DNA from: Collinsella sp944321445
GTDB lineage: Bacteria; Actinomycetota; Coriobacteriia; Coriobacteriales; Coriobacteriaceae
NCBI RefSeq assembly: GCF_030371825.1
Contig: NZ_JAUDDM010000003.1
Length of the DNA stretch: 64,000 bases
Strand: one strand, 5' to 3'
The notes beneath the pieces were generated by a model. The model did not search any database and had not been told where the DNA came from. It saw only the letters and a program-made list of their open reading frames with translations. This document shows positions 7,299-15,734 of this stretch, one piece after another (position 1 is the first letter of the stretch; each line of letters opens with the position of its first letter). The position numbers were made by a program, and so were the translations under genes.

Positions 7299-9533
7299 CT
7301 ATTCCACGCGGCCGGTGGCGAGGATGTGTTCGAGGGCCTCTTCGTCAAGCACGGGCACACCCAGGCTTTCGGCCTTGGTGAGCTTGGAGCCCGCCTTGGG
7401 ACCCGCCACCACGTAGCTTGTCTTTTTGGAAACCGAGCCGGTCACCTTCGCACCGAGCGCCTTCAGGGCAGCGCCCGCCTCGTCGCGGGTGCGGTTCACA
7501 AGCGTACCGGTAAGCACGAAGGTGAGGCCGGCGAGCGGCTGCGCCTCGGCAAGATCGGCAGAAACGCCCGTTGCCTCGGCCGCGCGCTCCGCCGCACCCG
7601 ACAGGTCCTCTTCAAGCGAAAGACCCGCCGCACGCAGGCGGGCGAGCACCGCCAGGTTCTCCGGCACGGACAGGAACTGCTTCACGCTCTCGGCGATCTT
7701 GGGACCGATGCCGTCGATGGCAGCGATGTCCTCTTCGTTGGCCGTGACCAGCGCATCGACCGTCAGGAAACGCTGCGCGATAAGCTCGCCCACCGACTTG
7801 CCCACATGGCGGATGCCGAGCGCGAACAGTACGCGCCCGAGCGGTTGCGCCTTGGACTTCGCCAGTTCGTCAACGACCTTCGTGGCGATCGTCATGCCCA
7901 CGGGGATGGGATCACCGGCCTTTACGCCGCGACGCTTGTCGTCCTTCAGGTAGGTGCGGCCCGTGTCGAGCGCGGCCACTTGGTCGACCGTCAGGCTGTA
8001 GAAGTCCGCAACATCGCGGAGTAGCCCCGCCTCGATCATCTTGTCGACGAGCTCCTCGCCCACGCCGTCCACATCCATGCAGCCGCGGCTCACCCAGTGG
8101 AGCAGGCGCTCCTTCAGCTGCGCCGGGCAGTCGATAGAGACGCAGCGGTAAGCCACCTCGCCGTCCTCGTGCACCACGGGTGCGCCACAGGCCGGGCAGG
8201 TCGCAGGCATATGCCACTCGACAGCCCCTTCTGGACGCTTATCCAACACTGGACCCACAACCTCGGGAATCACGTCGCCGGCCTTGTGGACGATGATGGT
8301 ATCGCCCTCGCGCACGTCCTTGCGGTGCACCTCATCCTCGTTGTGGAGCGTCGCGCGCGCGATGGTGGAGCCCGCCACGGTCACCGGGTCGAACTCCGCA
8401 ACCGGAGTGAGCACGCCGGTGCGGCCCACCTGAATGCGAATCTCGCGCAGTACGGTCGTCTTCTCTTCCGGAGGAAACTTGAAGGCGATAGCCCAGCGCG
8501 GCGCACGGGCGGTAAAGCCCAACTCGTCTTGCTGGTCGAAGCTGTCGACCTTCACGACCACGCCATCGATGTCGTAGTCGAGGTCGCCGCGGTGCGCCAG
8601 CGCGTCGGCGCAAAACGCGTGCACCTCGGCGGGCGTGCTGCAGCGCGCGACGTTGGGGTTCACCGAAAAGCCGGCATCACGCAGCCAGGCGAGAAAATCG
8701 TGCTGTGAGCGCACGTGCAGCGGTGTGGTATCGGCAACGGCATACAGGAAGGTCGCGAGGTCGCGGCGTGCGGTGACCTTGGGGTCTTTCTGGCGCAAAC
8801 TGCCTGCGGCGGCGTTACGCGGGTTGGCGAAGGGATCGCGCCCTTCCGCATCGGCCTCCTCGTTCAGACGCACGAAGCTGCCCTTGGGCATGTAGACCTC
8901 GCCGCGCACCTCGATGGGCGTGTTGCGGTCGGCCCCCATATGCGCAAGCGCCGACTCCGCAAGATGCATGGGCACGTCACGGATCGTGCGGACGTTCAAG
9001 CTCACGTCCTCGCCCGTCGTGCCGTCGCCGCGGGTCGCCGCGCGCACGAAGGCGCCATTTTGGTAGGTGAGCGCCACACCCAGGCCGTCGATCTTAAGCT
9101 CACAGGTGTAGGTCGCGTTGCCCGCACCGAGCGCGTCCTCGGTGCGCTGGAGCCACTCGTCGAGCTCCTCCAGGTTCATGGCGTCGTCCATGGAGTACAT
9201 GCGCGCCATGTGGGTGACGGGCGCGAACTGCTCGGAGACGTAGCCGCCCACGCGCTGGGTGTAGGAATCGGGCGTCACGAGGTCAGGATAGGCCGCCTCG
9301 ATCTGCTGAAGCTCGATCAGGAGCTTGTCGAAGGCGGCATCCGTGATCTCGGGCGCATCGAGCGCGTAGTAGCGGTAAGCGTGATAATCGAGCAGGTGAC
9401 GCAGCTCGGCGGCACGCTCGGCCGCCTGTGCACGGGCGGCGTCATCCGTCGCAGGAGCGGGCGCAACGTCGCCCTCCCCCGTCGTCGTCAGCATATCCAG
9501 CGTACCGTCCCCAAACAGGCTCTGCTGCTCCAC
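7299..9533 (-). CDS. ligA: NAD-dependent DNA ligase LigA
   Basis: 744-residue DNA ligase that seals nicks in replication and repair using NAD. The adenylation motif is ELKIDGLG with Lys147 as nucleophile, preceded by the NAD-binding Ia-type region (RHLLDYHAYRYY). An OB fold, a four-Cys zinc site (CPACGAP then CVSIDCPAQ), helix-hairpin-helix repeats (IDGIGPKIAESV) and a C-terminal BRCT domain (about 665-744) follow in the normal order. The start codon is GTG at 9533. The N-terminus has about 35 extra, low-complexity residues compared with typical 670-residue LigA proteins. It stands alone, convergent to nothing, with the HTH-membrane gene upstream on the same strand. Confidence 0.95.
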   Translation of the reverse strand: MEQQSLFGDGTLDMLTTTGEGDVAPAPATDDAARAQAAERAAELRHLLDYHAYRYYALDAPEITDAAFDKLLIELQQIEAAYPDLVTPDSYTQRVGGYVSEQFAPVTHMARMYSMDDAMNLEELDEWLQRTEDALGAGNATYTCELKIDGLGVALTYQNGAFVRAATRGDGTTGEDVSLNVRTIRDVPMHLAESALAHMGADRNTPIEVRGEVYMPKGSFVRLNEEADAEGRDPFANPRNAAAGSLRQKDPKVTARRDLATFLYAVADTTPLHVRSQHDFLAWLRDAGFSVNPNVARCSTPAEVHAFCADALAHRGDLDYDIDGVVVKVDSFDQQDELGFTARAPRWAIAFKFPPEEKTTVLREIRIQVGRTGVLTPVAEFDPVTVAGSTIARATLHNEDEVHRKDVREGDTIIVHKAGDVIPEVVGPVLDKRPEGAVEWHMPATCPACGAPVVHEDGEVAYRCVSIDCPAQLKERLLHWVSRGCMDVDGVGEELVDKMIEAGLLRDVADFYSLTVDQVAALDTGRTYLKDDKRRGVKAGDPIPVGMTIATKVVDELAKSKAQPLGRVLFALGIRHVGKSVGELIAQRFLTVDALVTANEEDIAAIDGIGPKIAESVKQFLSVPENLAVLARLRAAGLSLEEDLSGAAERAAEATGVSADLAEAQPLAGLTFVLTGTLVNRTRDEAGAALKALGAKVTGSVSKKTSYVVAGPKAGSKLTKAESLGVPVLDEEALEHILATGRVE

Positions 9534-9628
9534 GATGGCGTCCCTTCACTCGAGTTCGTTCGGAGTATAGGGTACCATCTCGCCGCGACGACCCCGCGCC
9601 CGTGAATCCCGCGGCGCGAAAACCCCTG

Positions 9629-10252
9629 TCAGGCGGCGCCGGTCCATGCGAACAGCACAATGAGCGACACGCAGACGATAACCAGAAACGCTGTCCACCA
9701 GAACGAGAAGTACGGCAGTACCCAGCGGTAGAACACGGTGTCGGGCAGCGGGGCACCGGGGCGCCTGCCCTCGATGAACGACACGACCTCAAGGGCGCTC
9801 GTCAGGTCGCGGTCGCGCCGAATCTTCCCCGCGCGGAAGGCCCATACGAAATACCAAGTCATGGCAGCCAGGCGAAGCAAGATCAGCACGAGTCTCGCAC
9901 CCTGTCGGTCGCTGAACGAAAGCGCGGATATGGGCAGCGAATCGACAAGAGCCTCGAAGATGAGCTCCAAGAAATAGATGACGCCCGCGCAGATCCACAT
10001 GATGAGGGTGTGGCGGGCATCGGCCGTCTCGTCGACCATGCGCTGCGCGTCTGCATCGAGCAGCTCGTCGACCGTGATGCCGAAGTAGCCCGCGATGAGC
10101 TTCAGGCTCTCGACGTCGGGCAGGGTCCGGCCGCACTCCCAATTGCTCACCGTCTGCCGCGCGACGAAGACGGCACGGGCGAAATCCGCCTGCGTGACGC
10201 CGCGCGCTTCGCGAAGAATGCGGATCCGACACCCCAGTTCCCGCTCGACCAT
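9629..10252 (-). CDS. XRE-type HTH protein with C-terminal membrane segments
   Basis: 207-residue protein with an N-terminal Cro/CI-type helix-turn-helix (residues 5-60, QADFARAVFVARQTVSNWEC) followed by about three hydrophobic helices (about 84-105, 118-140 and 175-203). The fusion suggests a DNA-binding protein tethered to the membrane, perhaps sensing envelope state. Many Firmicutes and Actinobacteria have such proteins of unknown role. The start is the ATG at 10252, where the HTH homology begins; the reading frame upstream of it looks non-coding. No target site is evident. Confidence 0.75.
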   Translation of the reverse strand: MVERELGCRIRILREARGVTQADFARAVFVARQTVSNWECGRTLPDVESLKLIAGYFGITVDELLDADAQRMVDETADARHTLIMWICAGVIYFLELIFEALVDSLPISALSFSDRQGARLVLILLRLAAMTWYFVWAFRAGKIRRDRDLTSALEVVSFIEGRRPGAPLPDTVFYRWVLPYFSFWWTAFLVIVCVSLIVLFAWTGAA

Positions 10253-10477
10253 GGCGCACCGCCCTTCGCATCCCGCATCTTGTCGCCAGCGCCACCACGC
10301 GCCGCCGACACATCCATAGTATCGCAGCGACGCCGCGCGCCCATGCACCGCAACACCGTGAACGGCATGTCCAACGTCTTTGACACGCCCCCACCGGCGC
10401 TGTTGCCGAACGCGCCTTCTGCCGGGCAAAAGCGCATCCCCGGGCGACGCGCGCCGGCCGCGTCATCGCCATGGAGA

Positions 10478-10514
10478 AGGCGGTGCGCCCCACAAGCTTC
10501 GGGACGCACCGCCT
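10478..10514 (-). terminator. Hairpin at the end of the rnf operon
   Basis: AGGCGGTGCG at 10478-10487 pairs with CGCACCGCCT at 10505-10514. It lies downstream of the 58-codon gene that ends the rnf operon. The tail is only pyrimidine-rich (CTTCTCC), so it may be a weak or factor-assisted terminator. Confidence 0.55.
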
Positions 10515-10546
10515 CCACGACGATACCGTATTGTCGCCGAACGGCT

Positions 10547-10723
10547 TTACGCGTCGGCGCCGTCGGACTCAGACGCCGCGGCGGCAACCTCGGCGGCATC
10601 CTCCGCCTCGCAGCGGTCGCGGTAGTTCCAGCAGCCGACCGTGATGCCCAGCACGAGCGCCAGCGGCACAGCGATGACCGCGATGAGCACGGGCGGCACG
10701 CCGATCATGATAATGGGATCCAT
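10547..10723 (-). CDS. Small membrane protein at the rnfB position
   Basis: A 58-residue protein beginning MDPIIMIGVPP, with one long hydrophobic helix (residues about 4-30), then CWNYRDRC and an Ala/Glu/Asp-rich tail. GGGAGG lies at ideal spacing before its ATG, and it starts 11 nt after the rnfA stop, so it is the last gene of the rnf operon. In standard rnfCDGEAB operons rnfB occupies this place and starts with a similar single N-terminal helix, but here no ferredoxin-type Cys clusters follow. It may be a lineage-specific small subunit or the residual anchor part of RnfB. Coding is supported by the RBS, codon pattern and operon position, not by a recognised family. Confidence 0.7.
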   Translation of the reverse strand: MDPIIMIGVPPVLIAVIAVPLALVLGITVGCWNYRDRCEAEDAAEVAAAASESDGADA

Positions 10724-10733
10724 GTCATCCTCC

Positions 10734-11330
10734 CTACACGAACAGTCCGCCGGCGATGCCCGCCACGCAGGTGAAGGCCATGCACATAAGCGACGCCATC
10801 ACGAGCGAGATGGGCAGGCCGCGCATGGGCTCGGGCACCAAGCGCTCGTCGATGCGCTGGCGCAGGCTGGCAAAAACCACCACGGCGATGAAGGCGCCGA
10901 AGCCCGCGCCGACCGACGAGCCGAGCGAAGACGCAAAGGTCAGGGTATCGGCCGCAGCGGCGTTGCCCAGCGGCACCGCGAGCACGGCGGCGTTGATGGC
11001 AAGCAGGGTGCACAGCGTGAGCGTGCGCTCGCGGAATGCGACGCTCTGGCGAATGCAGGCGATGGCACCGATGAAGAAGATCGCGAACGAGCTCACGAGC
11101 ACGTAGGCGAGCGGAGCCAGGTAGCCCACGCCCCACGGAGAGAAGAAACCGGCGTAGATGGGCCAGCCCACCAGACCGGCGATAGATGTGGCCGCCCAGA
11201 GGGCCAGGCCGAAGCGCAGCGCGTCCTGCGGGCGATACGCCACCAGAAGCACCGCGACCATGCCCACGAGCTGGGCGAACACAAGGTTGCTATCGAAAGC
11301 AGCGGTGAACAGCGCGTTCAGGAACTCCAT
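10734..11330 (-). CDS. rnfA: Rnf electron transport complex subunit A
   Basis: 198-residue integral membrane protein with about six transmembrane helices, of the RnfA/RnfE/NqrD/NqrE family. It contains the paired-charge and Gly-rich helix patterns of RnfA (LCTLLAINAAVLAVPLG and SLGSSVGAGFGAF). In the complex RnfA and RnfE form the membrane core around an iron site that links the cytosolic and extracytosolic flavins. Its start overlaps the rnfE stop by one base. It is followed by the 58-codon membrane peptide instead of rnfB. Confidence 0.9.
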   Translation of the reverse strand: MEFLNALFTAAFDSNLVFAQLVGMVAVLLVAYRPQDALRFGLALWAATSIAGLVGWPIYAGFFSPWGVGYLAPLAYVLVSSFAIFFIGAIACIRQSVAFRERTLTLCTLLAINAAVLAVPLGNAAAADTLTFASSLGSSVGAGFGAFIAVVVFASLRQRIDERLVPEPMRGLPISLVMASLMCMAFTCVAGIAGGLFV

Positions 11331-11977
11331 TAGCGCTCACCCCCTTTGGACGTACGCGAAACGGCGACGGCGTGCTCTACGGACTGGACGAACACGGCCA
11401 CGACCGCCAGCAGAAGCAGCGATCCCGCAGGCTTGCCGAAGATGGCGATGGGCGTGGCGGCCAGCTCGTTCATGGTGAGGCCGAAGACCTCACCCGTCGT
11501 GAGCATGCCGTTGAAAAAGCCCACGAACGTCAGGGCAGCGCAAGCGCACACGGCCGCGAACAGCGCGGTCCCCAGCGAAGACTTCTGCGCCGGAGCGGCA
11601 GCGAAGCCATCGGATGCGATGAACATCATGGCCATCGCGTTCACGGCAACCAAGGGGATGTAGATGCCCAGGCTCTCGTGAACCAGCGGATCGATCACGC
11701 GGACCGCGAAGCCCAGCAGGATCGCGATGGTCGCGCTGATCATGAGCGTCACCGGAATATAGGTGAAGCGGCCGGTGATGGCGCGCAGCGGGCGCGCGAG
11801 GATGGCCATAGCCAGAATGCTCACGGCGGAAACCGCGCCGATGGCGAAGCCGTTCACAACCGACGTGGCGACGAAGAGGCCGGGCAGCGACCCGGCGACG
11901 ACCAGGAACGTGGGCGTATGGGTGAGCGCGCGGACGCGTTCATCCTGCTCACGCTGGATAAGCTCGTTGAGTGCCAT
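11330..11977 (-). CDS. rnfE: Rnf electron transport complex subunit E
   Basis: 215-residue membrane protein with about six helices, related to RnfA and in the RnfE position between rnfG and rnfA. The segment LIQREQDERVRALTHTPTF at the N-terminus precedes the first helix, and IYIPLVAVNAMAM is the conserved core pattern of the family. It is thought to build the intramembrane electron path. The start has a GGGGGG-type ribosome binding site. Confidence 0.88.
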   Translation of the reverse strand: MALNELIQREQDERVRALTHTPTFLVVAGSLPGLFVATSVVNGFAIGAVSAVSILAMAILARPLRAITGRFTYIPVTLMISATIAILLGFAVRVIDPLVHESLGIYIPLVAVNAMAMMFIASDGFAAAPAQKSSLGTALFAAVCACAALTFVGFFNGMLTTGEVFGLTMNELAATPIAIFGKPAGSLLLLAVVAVFVQSVEHAVAVSRTSKGGER

Positions 11978-11978
11978 G

Positions 11979-12566
11979 TTAGTTACCCCCCAACTGAGCG
12001 TAGGCCTCGAAAGCGATGTTCAGGCAGCCGACGACGGCATTGGAGGTAAAGGTTGCGCCGGAGACGCCGTCGACCTGCGTCTCGCCGCTGCCAGCCTCGC
12101 CGACCGTGAGCGTGCCGGTGGCAGGCAGATCGGTGAACGTGCCGAAGTAGTCCTCGGTGAGGGCGTTGGTGCCGATGCCGTCGGTCTCGTCCTCGGCCAC
12201 GATCTGGATGCCGGCGACCTTGCCGTCTGACGTGATGCCGACCATGAGCTCGACGTCACCGTGATAGCCGGTCGCAGAGCAATCGAAGACCCATGCGCCG
12301 TCGTTGGTTTGGTACACGGAGTTGAGGCCCTCGACGGCGGGTGCGCTCACCTGCTCGAACGAAGATGCGTCGGGGAACAGCAAGGCGCGCTGCGCTCCGC
12401 CCTTGGCCTCGTCGAGACGCAGGTCGGCCTCGGCGAAGGCATCGTGGCCGGCATAATTCACGCCGGCGAGCACGCCGCCGCACAGCACGGCGACCAGGAT
12501 GATGAGCACGAACGAGTACCAGGCGCCTTCCCTGTGACGTGCGATCCAGGAGTTAGATGAGGGCAT
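11979..12566 (-). CDS. rnfG: Rnf complex FMN-binding subunit G
   Basis: 195-residue subunit with one N-terminal helix (about 15-37) and an extracytosolic FMN-binding domain. The motif DGVSGATFTSNAV near the C-terminus carries the Thr to which FMN is covalently bound in RnfG/NqrC proteins. The ATG at 12566 was chosen because GGAGG lies 8 nt before it; the GTG nine bases upstream abuts that site. It overlaps the end of rnfD by 14 bp. Confidence 0.9.
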   Translation of the reverse strand: MPSSNSWIARHREGAWYSFVLIILVAVLCGGVLAGVNYAGHDAFAEADLRLDEAKGGAQRALLFPDASSFEQVSAPAVEGLNSVYQTNDGAWVFDCSATGYHGDVELMVGITSDGKVAGIQIVAEDETDGIGTNALTEDYFGTFTDLPATGTLTVGEAGSGETQVDGVSGATFTSNAVVGCLNIAFEAYAQLGGN

Positions 12567-13485
12567 TCTTGACACCTCCAGCCGGCACGGGACGCGTGAT
12601 GCGGTCGATCAGCGGCACGAACATGTTCATGAACAGGATGGAGAACGCGACGCCCTCCGGAGAGGAGGCAAAGAAGCGGATGAGGCCCGTGATGAGGCCG
12701 CAACCGACACCGAAGATGATCTTGCCCGTGGGCGTCATGGGCGTGGTGGTGTAGTCCGTCGCCATGAAAAACGCGCCCATGGCCAGACCGCCGGAAAGCA
12801 GCTGGTAGACGACGTCCTGACCGGCGAACAGCGACACGATGGCCACCGTGCCGATGAACGGCAGCGTGGCCCAGCCGTCGACGACGCGCATGATGAGCAG
12901 GAACACATAGCCGATGAGCAGCGTGATGATGCAGGTCTCGCCCAGCGCGCCGGCGTGATTGCCCAGCAGCAGGTCGAGGTAGCTGTAGGGCATGTTGCCC
13001 GCAGACGCCATGGCGAGCGGCGTGGCGCCGGTGATGGCGTCAAGCGGCTTGCCCAGCACGTCCGGGTAGGCCGAAAGGGCGCTCGGGAGCGCAACCATCA
13101 CGAACACGCGCGCAGCGACCGCCGGATTGAAGATGTTGCAGCCGATGCCGCCGAAGAGCATCTTCACCACGACGACCGCGAAGGCAGTGCCCAGCACGGC
13201 GACCCAAAACGGGCAGTTGGCGGGCAGGGTAAATGCAAAGAGCATGGCCGTGACCACGCAGGACATATCGCCCGCGGTGGATTCGCGGTGCATGGCGATG
13301 CAGCACAGGTGCTCGCAGACGAGCGCCGTGGCGATGCACACCATCACGAGCAGTGGCGCGCCCAGACCGTACAGGACAGTCGCGGCGATGACCGTGGGCA
13401 CGAGCGACAGGCACACGAGACCCATGATCTTCTGAGTTGAGTCCTTACCGTGAAAATGCGGCGAGGCTTCATTGATGAGGTTCAT
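12553..13485 (-). CDS. rnfD: Rnf electron transport complex subunit D
   Basis: 310-residue polytopic membrane protein with about nine helices. DAITGATPLAMAS carries the Thr that anchors FMN covalently in RnfD/NqrB. It is the main ion-translocating candidate of the complex. AAGGAGG precedes the start, and only 3 nt separate it from the rnfC stop codon, so expression is coupled. Confidence 0.92.
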   Translation of the reverse strand: MNLINEASPHFHGKDSTQKIMGLVCLSLVPTVIAATVLYGLGAPLLVMVCIATALVCEHLCCIAMHRESTAGDMSCVVTAMLFAFTLPANCPFWVAVLGTAFAVVVVKMLFGGIGCNIFNPAVAARVFVMVALPSALSAYPDVLGKPLDAITGATPLAMASAGNMPYSYLDLLLGNHAGALGETCIITLLIGYVFLLIMRVVDGWATLPFIGTVAIVSLFAGQDVVYQLLSGGLAMGAFFMATDYTTTPMTPTGKIIFGVGCGLITGLIRFFASSPEGVAFSILFMNMFVPLIDRITRPVPAGGVKNALI

Positions 13486-13488
13486 GCC

Positions 13489-14826
13489 TTACGCCTCCTT
13501 CGCAGGTTGGGTGAGGCGCGCGACCTCGCTTCGGTAGAAGCCCTTGCCCTCGCGGATCGACGCGGTGATGCGACGATGAGCCGGGCAGGTGTATGCACAG
13601 GAGCCGCACTCCATGCAGTTCATGACGGCGAGCTCGTCGAGCGCGACGACATCGTGGCTGCGCGAGGCGGAATCGAGCGCATAGGGCATGAGGCCCAGCG
13701 GGCACACGCGCACGCAGCGGCCACAGCGGATGCAGGGCGTCTCCTCGGGGAGGATCGCCTCGTCGTCCAGGCACAGGATGGCGTTGTTGGCCTTGATGAT
13801 GGGACAGTCGATGCTCGTGAGCGTACGGCCCATCATGGGGCCGCCCATGATGATCTTCTTGGGCTCCTTGGCAAGGCCGCCCGCCGCATCGATGATGTCG
13901 CGGACGCTCATGCCGATGGGCACACGGTAGTTGCCGGGATTGGTAATGCAGTCGCCGCCGAGTGTGAGGGTCTTGGTGACCAGCGGCATGCCGTAGCGGA
14001 AGTACTGCTCGATGCGCGAGGCCGTGGTGACGTTCACCACAAGACAGCCCACATCGACGGGCAGGCCGCCGGCGGGAACGTCCAGGCCAGTGGTGGCATG
14101 GATGAGGACCTTCTCGCCACCTGCCGGATACTTCGTGGGAATGGAAAGGACCTGGAGCTTGTCGCCGAAACCCTTCTCCTCCACCACGGCGGAAAGCTTC
14201 TCGATGGCCTCGGGCTTGTTGTCCTCGATGCCGATCACCGCGGACGGGATCTCGAGGGCGGTGGCGATGCGGTGGACGCCGTCGACGACGCGCTCGGCGT
14301 GCTCCATCATCTGGCGGTAGTCGCTCGTGATGTAGGGCTCGCACTCCATGCCGTTGATGACCAGGTAGTTAAACTTCTTGCCCTGCGGGGCACGCATCTT
14401 GAACCACGTGGGGAACGCAGCGCCACCCAGACCGACCGCGCCGGATGCGCGCACACAGTCGATGAACTCCTCTTTGGAGCTGTAGGTGGGAACGGTGAGC
14501 GACGGGTCGTTTTCCATCTTGCCGTCGGACTCGATCTCTACCACCGGAGCGGTCGCACCGGTGGGAAGCTGCTCGGTATCGGTCGAGACGACCGTGCCCG
14601 AGATGCTCGCGTGGACCGGCGCGTACAGGCCGGACCCGTCACCGATGAGCGTGCCCACATACACGTGGTCACCCGGATTCACGACGGGCTTACACGGCCC
14701 GCCGATGTGCATGTTCAGCGGTATCCGGACCCGCTTGGGCGGTGTAATGGATGTGCAGGCATATTCCCGCAGATCCTTACACTGAGGCGGATGCACGCCG
14801 CCTTGCGTCTTGTGCAGAGAGAACAT
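13489..14826 (-). CDS. rnfC: Rnf electron transport complex subunit C
   Basis: 445-residue cytosolic subunit that exchanges electrons with NAD(H). The FMN/NADH region has AVGLGGAAFPTWFKM and NGMECEPYITSDYR. Two ferredoxin-type clusters are seen near the C-terminus: CIRCGRCVRVCP (from residue 365) and CMECGSCAYTCP (from residue 404). It is the first gene of the operon, order C-D-G-E-A, all on the minus strand with overlaps or very small gaps. The start has a GGGGGGAG ribosome binding site. RnfB, the ferredoxin-facing subunit, is not found downstream. Confidence 0.94.
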   Translation of the reverse strand: MFSLHKTQGGVHPPQCKDLREYACTSITPPKRVRIPLNMHIGGPCKPVVNPGDHVYVGTLIGDGSGLYAPVHASISGTVVSTDTEQLPTGATAPVVEIESDGKMENDPSLTVPTYSSKEEFIDCVRASGAVGLGGAAFPTWFKMRAPQGKKFNYLVINGMECEPYITSDYRQMMEHAERVVDGVHRIATALEIPSAVIGIEDNKPEAIEKLSAVVEEKGFGDKLQVLSIPTKYPAGGEKVLIHATTGLDVPAGGLPVDVGCLVVNVTTASRIEQYFRYGMPLVTKTLTLGGDCITNPGNYRVPIGMSVRDIIDAAGGLAKEPKKIIMGGPMMGRTLTSIDCPIIKANNAILCLDDEAILPEETPCIRCGRCVRVCPLGLMPYALDSASRSHDVVALDELAVMNCMECGSCAYTCPAHRRITASIREGKGFYRSEVARLTQPAKEA

Positions 14827-14911
14827 GGTCTCCCCCCTCTTGATGCCTCTCCTTTTTTATTCTGCAGTCAGAATAAATACCTCCCGACTACACGCTAACG
14901 TCATAAGTTTA

Positions 14912-14956
14912 GACCGTTTTCTCCTCTTCGTACACACATTTGAGGAGAAAACGGTC
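14912..14956. repeat. 15-bp perfect hairpin between rnfC and the deaminase gene
   Basis: GACCGTTTTCTCCTC at 14912-14926 is perfectly complementary to 14942-14956 across a 15-nt loop. It could end the upstream deaminase transcript or act as a regulatory structure in the rnf leader; there is no U tract. The rest of 14827-15069 holds no recognisable gene. Confidence 0.7.
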
Positions 14957-15069
14957 CGACATAGCATGCGTAGGATGGTTTGGGAGACATGGTTGAGGAG
15001 GATCGCGCTCGCGACGGCAGATATGCTGAACGAGTCGCCGTCGAGCGGGCGTCGCTTCAGGCAGGCGGT

Positions 15070-15540
15070 TTAATCCTCGACGATGACCTGCCGATACGCG
15101 ATGCCGCAGCGGTCGAAGATGCTCTTGGCGATGAGGTTGTCCTCGGTGCCGTCGTACTTGTTATCGAGAAAGACGACCTCGCCAATACCCGCCTGGACGA
15201 GCGTTTTGGCGCACTCGTGGCACGGGAACAGTGTGACGTAGACCGTTGCGCCCGCCATGTCCTTCAGCGAACCGCGGTAGTTCAAGATGGCGTTCGCCTC
15301 GGCGTGGATCACATAGCTGTGCTTGTCGTGCAGCGGGTCCTCGGCCGTGTCCCACGGGAACTCGTCATCGTTCAGAGCGGACGGCGTGCCGTTATAACCC
15401 ACCGAGAGGATGCGATGGTTGGTATCGGCTATGCACGCGCCCACCTGCGTGTTGGGGTCTTTGCTGCGCAGTTTGGCCGCGATGGCGACGCGCATGAAAA
15501 ACTCGTCCCAGCTGATGACGTCGGTACGCTTACCGGGCAT
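15070..15540 (-). CDS. Deoxycytidylate deaminase family protein
   Basis: 156-residue zinc deaminase. VIHAEANAILN supplies the zinc His and catalytic Glu (His79, Glu81), and FPCHECAKT the two Cys ligands (Cys107, Cys110). The length and the GYNGTPSALND segment match dCMP deaminases (ComEB group), which make dUMP for thymidylate synthesis. The start at 15540 has GAGAGGAG at good spacing; longer forms upstream lack support. It is a single gene. Confidence 0.88.
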   Translation of the reverse strand: MPGKRTDVISWDEFFMRVAIAAKLRSKDPNTQVGACIADTNHRILSVGYNGTPSALNDDEFPWDTAEDPLHDKHSYVIHAEANAILNYRGSLKDMAGATVYVTLFPCHECAKTLVQAGIGEVVFLDNKYDGTEDNLIAKSIFDRCGIAYRQVIVED

Positions 15541-15681
15541 GATCCGCTCCTCTCGACCTGCGATTTCCGACATTGTACCCCGCCCGTGCGTCGAGGACCA
15601 TAACGCGAGGGCTCGGGACGTATTTATGAGCTGCAACCCGTTCGACGCTCTTCTGAACCCCTGTTCATGCGAATCGCATCG

Positions 15682-15709
15682 AAAAAGGGGCAGCATCGCT
15701 GCCGCCCCT
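15682..15709 (-). terminator. Intrinsic terminator after htrA
   Basis: On the minus strand GGGGCGGCAGC, a GAT loop and GCTGCCCC are followed by TTTTTC. It lies 26 bp past the htrA stop codon and has a stable GC stem plus U tract. Confidence 0.85.
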
Positions 15710-15734
15710 CGCATTGCTCTATCTGCATCACAGC

